A stretch of DNA of 12,307 bases from Glomus cerebriforme (lineage: Eukaryota > Glomeromycota > Glomeromycetes > Glomerales > Glomeraceae). Shown here in pieces: positions 8,001-12,307 of this stretch. The stretch covers positions 2,302-14,608 of the forward strand of contig QKYT01000780.1 of NCBI GenBank assembly GCA_003550305.1, in the 5' to 3' direction. The first letter of the stretch is position 1, and each line of letters opens with the position of its first letter. A program made the position numbers and the translations under genes. The notes beneath the pieces were generated by a model. That model saw only the letters and a program-made list of their open reading frames with translations, was not told where the DNA came from and did not search any database.

Positions 8001-8437
8001 TTGGAACTGATATTAATAATGAAAAGGCATTTGTATTATACCAAAAGGCTGCGAATTTAGGAAATTGTAATGCACAATATAAGCTCGCTAATATGTATAG
8101 AAAAGGAAAGGGTTGTAAAAAAGATTATAATAAAGCTTTTGAATTATATAAAAAATCAGCAGGAGGAAAACATTCAGATGGAATATGTATGTTAGGATAT
8201 TGTTATATTAATGGAATTGGTACTGATATTAATAAGAAAAAGGCATTTGAATTGTACAAAAAGGCAGCAAATTTAGGAGATTGTAATGCTCAATATAATC
8301 TTGGAATAATGTATGAAAGTGGGGAAGGAATTGAAAAAGATATTAATCAAGCATCATATTGGTATAAATTATCTGCTAAACAAAAACATCAAGGTGCTCA
8401 AGATAGATTAAAAAAAATATGTAAAAGATCAAAATAG
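5098..8437 (+). CDS. TKL-like protein kinase fused to 16 Sel1 repeats, 1004 aa, five exons
   Basis: The exons are 5098-5343, 5418-5490, 5583-5758, 5836-6166 and 6249-8437. They total 3015 nt, exactly 1005 codons, with no internal stop. All introns are GT-AG. The kinase domain spans about residues 35-300. It has glycine loop G41-E-G-T-F-G46, beta3 lysine K63 (FALK), probable alphaC glutamate E82, likely gatekeeper M117 (LLVMEYADGG), HRDL at 162-165 with D164, metal-binding N169 (HSGN), D181-FG, PYIDP at 204-208, D223 (SDVYSIGVLLWE) and W278/R285 (CWDGEPDNRPSM). The main catalytic residues are present, so it is probably active on Ser/Thr or Tyr. A linker of about 110 residues ends in YNWLLNNQNN. 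Residues 417 to about 1000 are sixteen Sel1 repeats of 36 residues (one of 35), a protein-binding solenoid. No signal peptide or membrane segment is seen, so it is probably cytosolic. The domain order is that of the expanded kinase-Sel1 family of Rhizophagus. Substrate and pathway are unknown. Confidence 0.9.
5344..5417 (+). other. Intron 1 of kinase-Sel1 gene (74 bp, phase 0)
   Basis: The donor is GAG|GTAACT and the acceptor TATTTAG|CTT. Splicing joins IIHE to LELQREVDFHDN, giving the expected alphaC helix and following loop. The intron contains an in-frame stop at 5395-5397. Confidence 0.88.
5491..5582 (+). other. Intron 2 of kinase-Sel1 gene (92 bp, phase 1)
   Basis: The donor is AATG|GTATAA and the acceptor AATTAG|TAAATC, giving SDN-V-NQLKEYLLVMEY. 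A run of about a dozen A residues sits directly before the acceptor, where pyrimidines are usual. A second in-frame acceptor, ATTAG|TAATGG, lies 27 bp further on (exon start 5610). An upstream CTCAG (about 5537) would give an immediate stop and is rejected. Confidence 0.8.
5759..5835 (+). other. Intron 3 of kinase-Sel1 gene (77 bp, phase 0)
   Basis: The donor is TTG|GTAATT and the acceptor AATAG|CATTCT. It interrupts the catalytic loop between HRDL and HSGNILVH. Splicing restores the standard HRDLxxxN spacing, which confirms both sites. Confidence 0.92.
6167..6248 (+). other. Intron 4 of kinase-Sel1 gene (82 bp, phase 1)
   Basis: The donor is ATTG|GTAAAT and the acceptor TTTTAG|CATGTTGG. Splicing creates A276 and the conserved late-kinase motif ACWDGEPDNRPSM. 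A short TA tract precedes the acceptor. Confidence 0.9.
6671..8398 (+). repeat. Sel1 repeat array: 8 A/B pairs (16 repeats, 108-bp unit)
   Basis: A-type repeats read like CMLGYCYINGIGTDINKKKAF, shortened here to the core GYCY-GIGTD-KAFELYQKAANLG. B-type repeats have the core QYNLANMY-GKGV-KDYNKAFELYKKSA. The two types alternate strictly, so the true period is 72 residues (216 bp). Repeat 4 is one residue short (MYESGDINKDYNK). The last repeat diverges (YWYKLSAKQKHQGAQ) and probably caps the solenoid. At DNA level many units are nearly identical. Confidence 0.92.
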
Positions 8438-9553
8438 AAAATAACATAGGGAGAAACTTCTTTTTTTTTTTGAATTCAAGCATTAAAATACTATAATTTT
8501 TAAACTGATGTAACTTTAATATAGAGTTTTCAAATACGTTATAAGGCGCAATAGCCTAAACTAGTTTAGCATCTTAGTCGTTTAAATTTTAATCTTTCAA
8601 AAATTTATTTTTCGTTATATAAATTGTAAAATAAAAAGGTTTTCAATAAATTATTATAATTATTATAAATACAAGATCAATAATAAGTAAACGCTACGAA
8701 TTTTTTTTTATAAAAGAATGACAGAAATATTAATAAATAATTTAACTGTTACGAAATTAATAAATATTCGCATAATAAATTTTAATTAAATGATAAAGAA
8801 AAATTGGAGAATCTAATTCATATTATAAAGTTTTAATCAAATCGAAAAATTTATATCAACTGCGTAAATCTTAAAAAAATGGAAAGTTATCTTTGATACG
8901 ATTTCATTAATGAGCAATATCAATTTCCAATTATTTTATATTTTCATTAACATTGGCAAATAAATTTATGTTAAAATTAGAAACGATAAAGTGTCAAAAA
9001 ATTATTAATGGGATTTGTCAGTATAATTCTTTGTAAAATTTGTAAAGCTACTAATAAGTACAGACAATTTCCTTGATGATAAATAGACGCTATTTTAGCA
9101 GTATTTTCTTCTAAATAATAATAATTAATTATAAAATTACATAAATATAAAAATTGTTACTAACACATTGAATGAATTGAATTTTTCATTGCTTGCCAAT
9201 AACTTCATTAGAATGACGGAGATCAATTTTTTCAATCCCTTTGAATATTTTGATTCCTGGTAGCCTTCCAATATTTTTCTTATTTGGTTACGTGAACAAT
9301 AAAAATTTGAGAAGCATGTTAAACAATGAATGAAGTTAAACATCATAGTTCGGAAATAATCAAAAATTAGTATGATAGTTACAACATGCGTTAAAGTATA
9401 TTATTTTATATTATTTACACCATCTAAGTCGTAAATCATAATTTTACGCGTCACGTCATGCAATGTATTAGAAAACTAACATTTACTAACAAAACATAGA
9501 TTAAATTTTCGTCAAATTTAATCTTTTTTTTTTTATAAACAGTCATTGACCGA
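8438..9553. other. 3' flank of the kinase gene and intergenic DNA, no recognisable gene
   Basis: AT-rich throughout, with stops in all frames. It contains a 14-bp perfect palindrome (8556-8569, core AAACTAGTTT) and, around 9200-9300, a somewhat less AT-rich patch whose short open stretches resemble no family I know. Confidence 0.6.
8630..8650 (+). terminator. Possible polyadenylation signals of the kinase-Sel1 gene
   Basis: Two AATAAA hexamers (8630-8635 and 8645-8650) lie about 190-215 bp after the stop codon, on the coding strand. The hexamer arises often by chance in such AT-rich DNA, so this is only a plausible position. Confidence 0.3.
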
Positions 9554-9616
9554 TTGACGCAATCGATATTATAAACTGTGATAATTCATGAATACACTGA
9601 TTGTCACTTCCAGCAA
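9554..9616 (+). repeat. Diverged direct repeat, copy 2 (two 11-mers shared with 4046-4099)
   Basis: It carries TTGACGCAATC at 9554-9564 and ACTTCCAGCAA at 9606-9616, colinear with the copy near 4.05 kb. It lies 70-135 bp upstream of the kinase first-exon relic, so it is probably part of that relic's old 5' flank. Confidence 0.55.
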
Positions 9617-9687
9617 CAAGTCTATACGAAAATTCTAGTGAAGCAACAACTCTTTGTACTAGTAAATAAATTATATCATTATTCATC

Positions 9688-9763
9688 ATGACTGATATTA
9701 CTAAAATCCAGAACGCTGACAATTTAAATGGGAAGCTCTTTCTATAAAAAAAATTAAATATCT
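9688..9763 (+). pseudogene. Relic of a kinase-family first exon
   Basis: From the ATG at 9688 the frame reads MTDITKIQNADNLN and stops at 9745-9747. The intact kinase starts MSNIIEIKTTDNSN. By my count 31 of the first 43 nucleotides match without a gap. After a short deletion the DNA GGAAGCTCTTTCT, an A-run and ATTAAATAT resembles the next part of the kinase exon (GAAGAATCTATTTCC, then ATTATTAAAAAT). No glycine loop or later kinase sequence follows. It is too short and broken to code. The similarity is modest, but its position at an ATG and the shared flank support it. Confidence 0.5.
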
Positions 9764-9842
9764 TCTTAGTCATATATGTGTTTCACAGACAAATTTCAAT
9801 TGATAATTATCTAATAAACAACTAATCTAATTTAAAATTTTA

Positions 9843-9990
9843 CTGCAACCTTCAAGACCAGCCGGAAGACATGGGCATATGCTATGGGTTTGTCACGTTT
9901 CCAACAAACCAAGGTCATCTACAGTTGCAACTAGCCCTGTGGAAGGCCCCTTTTTACCTTACCACCACTATACTTTTGGGTGAAGGTAGA
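9843..9990. other. GC-richer structured island, unknown (SINE- or ncRNA-like)
   Basis: About 150 bp stand out from the AT-rich surroundings by clearly higher GC. The island holds palindromes GCATATGC (9875-9882) and AGTTGCAACT (9923-9932). It has a 7-bp stem GGTTTGT / ACAAACC (9887-9893 / 9904-9910) and a hairpin at 9955-9988 (TACCTT plus CACC pairing with GGTG plus AAGGTA). A sequence matching 10 of 11 positions of the pol III A-box (TAGCCCTGTGG, 9932-9942) is present, but no good B-box follows. There is no open frame of note. It could be a SINE fragment, an ncRNA or a piece of a transposon. Confidence 0.35.
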
Positions 9991-10555
9991 AATAATGGAA
10001 CTATTTGTTCTAATGTTAAGTGATAAAATATAAAGAGGTCTCTAAAACATCACAGAATAATACATTTTCATTTTACAAATCCAAAAAATCAAATACAATA
10101 TATAAAGCTAATGCAAATACCAATGTAACTTTACCTATTAGAAATAAAACAATCTCCATTTAATTTTATTGTGGATTCTGCGGCAAAATCTGTAGTTCTT
10201 TTTAAAAAAATAATGACAAATAAATATTAGTATTATTCTAAAAAAATAATGTATAGTATTTGTTTAATAGTGTGCAATATATCTAGGTTCAAGAGTGGCC
10301 AGTCTTTACTCTCCTTTTTTTGTTTGAGATGTAAAATATTAGTTTTTTTTTAAAAAAAAACTTTACTATCATAAAAAGAAGGAAGAGAAGCTTTTACTAA
10401 TCAAAATCACAAAATTTCATTTATTTACCTATTTAGTATTATCAGGTTTCATTAGTAATAAAATGTTACATAGGTTTTATTAGAGAATATTTATTAGAAA
10501 AAATAGAGAATACAGTATTTATTAAAGTGAATAGAGAGAGATTTTCATCGTATAT
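9991..10555. other. AT-rich intergenic DNA between the island and the MITE
   Basis: No gene is seen. It holds the A/T palindrome at 10341-10362. An imperfect direct repeat, TAGAGAATA then TTTATTA, occurs at 10481-10496 and 10504-10524. A T-run follows a weak stem near 10290-10330. Confidence 0.5.
10341..10362. repeat. 22-bp perfect palindrome of A/T runs
   Basis: AG followed by nine T, then nine A followed by CT, is perfectly self-complementary with no spacer. GTAAA at 10331 and TTTAC at 10362-10366 add imperfect outer symmetry. It may form a cruciform or be a foldback end; no function is evident. Confidence 0.6.
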
Positions 10556-10601
10556 TACAGCTAAATCCTAAAGTCACGGGACACTTGACAAAATTTTAGT
10601 C
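10556..10601 (+). repeat. Left terminal inverted repeat of the MITE
   Basis: Pairs with 10708-10753 at 43 of 46 positions. Confidence 0.87.
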
Positions 10602-10707
10602 AGAAATTGATTGGTGCCGAAAGTCTATTGCTGTAATTCTGGCCGAACTTAACTTAATTCTGGCCAAAATTATAGTTCTGAGCAAAATTCCTGTCACACC
10701 GACAAGC

Positions 10708-10753
10708 GACTGAAATTTTGTCAGGTGTCCCGTGACTTTAGGATTTATCTGTA
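10708..10753 (-). repeat. Right terminal inverted repeat of the MITE
   Basis: Reverse complement of 10556-10601 with three substitutions and no gap. Confidence 0.87.
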
Positions 10754-10756
10754 AAC

Positions 10757-10845
10757 AGTCGGTCAAAATGGTCAGTCAAATGGTCTCCGTTATAAATCGG
10801 TCACAGTTATGACTGGTCATAACCGGTTAATGACCGTGACCCTAA
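10757..10845. repeat. GGTCA/TGACC palindromic block, possible DNA-transposon end
   Basis: Within 81 bp GGTCA occurs four times (10761, 10770, 10799, 10815) and TGACC twice (10831, 10837). It includes a perfect GTTATGAC-TG-GTCATAAC inverted repeat (10806-10823), the palindrome AACCGGTT (10821-10828) and outer GGTCAC / GTGACC. Dense short repeats in both orientations are typical of subterminal transposase-binding regions, for example of hAT elements. No partner end or target duplication is found in the window, so family and boundaries are open. It begins only a few bases after the MITE. Confidence 0.4.
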
Positions 10846-12307
10846 GCACAGTCATGTCAATTTTGATCATTAATCAATAATTTAATTATTCACATGAAAA
10901 AATTTCCAATTAGATTTACTTTACGCTTATTATCATATCATTATGATTTAAGAAACTTCACCTTAGCGGCTTAGCATCTTCTAATGGGTATGTGTCAGAA
11001 TGTGTACTTGCATATCTGATACGCTGATACTACGGCCTTTTTCAGAACGAGTATAACGACTTTGAATAATCAGATCATCATATATTTTACTGCGCATGTT
11101 CAAAAAGAATATTTGTAAATTAATTTTGCTAAATTATTTTTCAAGACGTTCAAAAGATTTTTATCTACATATTCTAAATATCAGATACGCAGTTTTATCC
11201 TATTTATTGAAATGTTACTGAATACTTGAATATCAATTACATACAGTAACTCTATTTCTCCCTTTCAAAAATGATTATACTTCTTCTTTAAACTTAATAT
11301 ACATTGATAAGATAAGGGATTTAACATACGCTAAAAAATTTGGTGAATATTTCAATAAGGATAAAATAATTGATGTCAATGACAATATATACAGACTTTT
11401 TGTACTACATGTACAGTACTACATGTTTGCTTGCGAAATTAAACCTGATTAAAATTTAAAAATAAAATTATGGCCAAACATTTTTCTGATCAAATTTATT
11501 TTTTTTTAAAACATTATATCATACAAAACATTGTACACAATAAATTTGTCATATTGACATCAAACAAATAATAAATCTTTGATAATACGATAATGTGATG
11601 TTACGTCGTACTATGCTGAATATTAATATGTTTTTTTTTAATTTTTATGAAAATATTTATTTTAGACATATTTATGAAGAAAAATTTACTTTGAAAGAAT
11701 ATAATAATTTAGATACTATATTATGATTGCTGCAAATGAACTTGATCTTCAATATTAGATTGATAAAGAAGTATTTAATTTATCAAATTTGCTTACTGTA
11801 TAAAATAGTAATTGAATGAATTTTTTTACCAAGTTTAATCATTCTAATTAACATTACCATTATTACACTAATTGAATAAGTTGCTTGGCACATAAATTTA
11901 TTTAAAAAATATATAACTAGTATAATAATAATAGAAATTTATTTTATAATAAACATATATTCCATTAAAATATCCGGCTAATCAACATTAATTCGTCCGG
12001 CCGAAAATAAAAAAGTTGCAATATCTTAAATATTAACAATCAATAAATTCTTGCTTATTATACATATTTATCTTACAATACATGTAAATATCTATAAAAG
12101 TGAGATGTTTGAATAGTGTCATTGAAATTTGACATGCTGTAGGTCGTTAAATAGTGTTAGATTCCATCTTTTATTCCATTTGTCATTAAAGTAGTTAAGA
12201 GGTTCCTCTGTACATTTTATTCATTACTACATATACCATATATATAAAAACTTTATTAGTATAACAGAACAATAAAAATGATTCATTATGAGAAGAATAA
12301 AAGAATT
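10846..12307. other. AT-rich intergenic DNA to the window end, no recognisable gene
   Basis: There are stops in all frames and no domain or RNA gene is recognised. A short tandem direct repeat, GTACTACATGT, occurs at 11402-11412 and 11416-11426. A GC-richer patch at about 10960-11100 resembles nothing I know. An isolated pair of CCGGC-containing words lies near 11975-12002. Confidence 0.6.

Larger units (their letters stand above)
10556..10753. mobile_element. MITE with 46-bp terminal inverted repeats, TA-flanked (Tc1/mariner-like)
   Basis: The two ends are inverted copies over 46 bp with only three mismatches (positions 6, 30 and 42 from the outside). They begin TACAG and contain AAAGTCACGGGACAC and TGACAAAATTT. 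If the outer TA is the target duplication, the element starts CAG and ends CTG, the pattern of Tc1/mariner-type elements. Total length is 194 bp plus the two TA. Weaker inverted similarity continues inward (AATTCTGGCC against AATTTTGGCC), so almost the whole element can fold back. The 11-mer TAATTCTGGCC is repeated directly at 10634 and 10655. There is no coding capacity, so it is non-autonomous. Confidence 0.85.

Noticed and set aside
9137..9346. 69-codon minus-strand frame
   Set aside because: No recognisable motif and no supporting splice or promoter signals; likely chance.
9543..9773. 76-codon minus-strand frame
   Set aside because: It is antisense to the kinase first-exon relic and the shared flank repeat; no domain.
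9932..9942. tRNA gene or tRNA-derived SINE from the A-box match
   Set aside because: No B-box at suitable distance and no cloverleaf could be drawn; kept only as an unexplained island.
10286..10330. Stem plus T-run resembling a bacterial-type terminator, and GGTTCAAGAG resembling a B-box
   Set aside because: The context is eukaryotic, the stem is only about 5 bp, and no gene or A-box lies upstream at suitable distance.

Overview
The window looks like nuclear DNA of an arbuscular mycorrhizal fungus (Glomeromycotina, most like Rhizophagus). It is very AT-rich, has short GT-AG introns of 74-92 bp, carries a protein kinase fused to a long array of Sel1 repeats (a family strongly expanded in these fungi), and is littered with transposon debris. 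The taxonomic call rests on recognising the family and on composition, not on a search.

Layout. At the left edge, on the minus strand, is the 5' part of a Sel1-repeat gene. Its first residues resemble the start of the kinase family, but the kinase domain is missing. About 230 bp upstream of its start codon, and in the same orientation, lies a complete 1.9-kb retroelement insertion. It has a 16-bp perfect target-site duplication on both sides, an A-rich 3' tail and one intact 495-codon reading frame. That frame looks like a LINE ORF1 / RNA-binding protein, and there is no ORF2. All eight ambiguous bases of the window fall inside this reading frame.

About 2.3 kb of AT-rich DNA without a recognised gene follows. 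Then comes the main gene, on the plus strand: five exons that splice exactly in frame to a 1004-residue protein. It has an apparently catalytic TKL-like kinase domain (about residues 35-300), a linker, and sixteen Sel1 repeats in eight alternating A/B pairs.

The right-hand 3.9 kb has no intact gene. It holds a short relic of a kinase first exon, a GC-richer structured island of unknown nature, a long A/T palindrome, a well-defined 198-bp TA-flanked MITE with 46-bp terminal inverted repeats, and beside it an 80-bp block of GGTCA/TGACC palindromes. Two exact GC-containing 11-mers occur in the same order near 4.05 kb and 9.55 kb, so the two intergenic regions share ancestry.

How it fits together. 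The kinase-Sel1 gene is probably a signalling protein: the kinase is the output domain and the Sel1 array a protein-binding scaffold. The left-hand gene and the 9.7-kb relic look like decayed or rearranged relatives, so the locus reads as a birth-and-death cluster of one family in transposon-rich DNA. No CRISPR, rRNA or convincing tRNA was seen.
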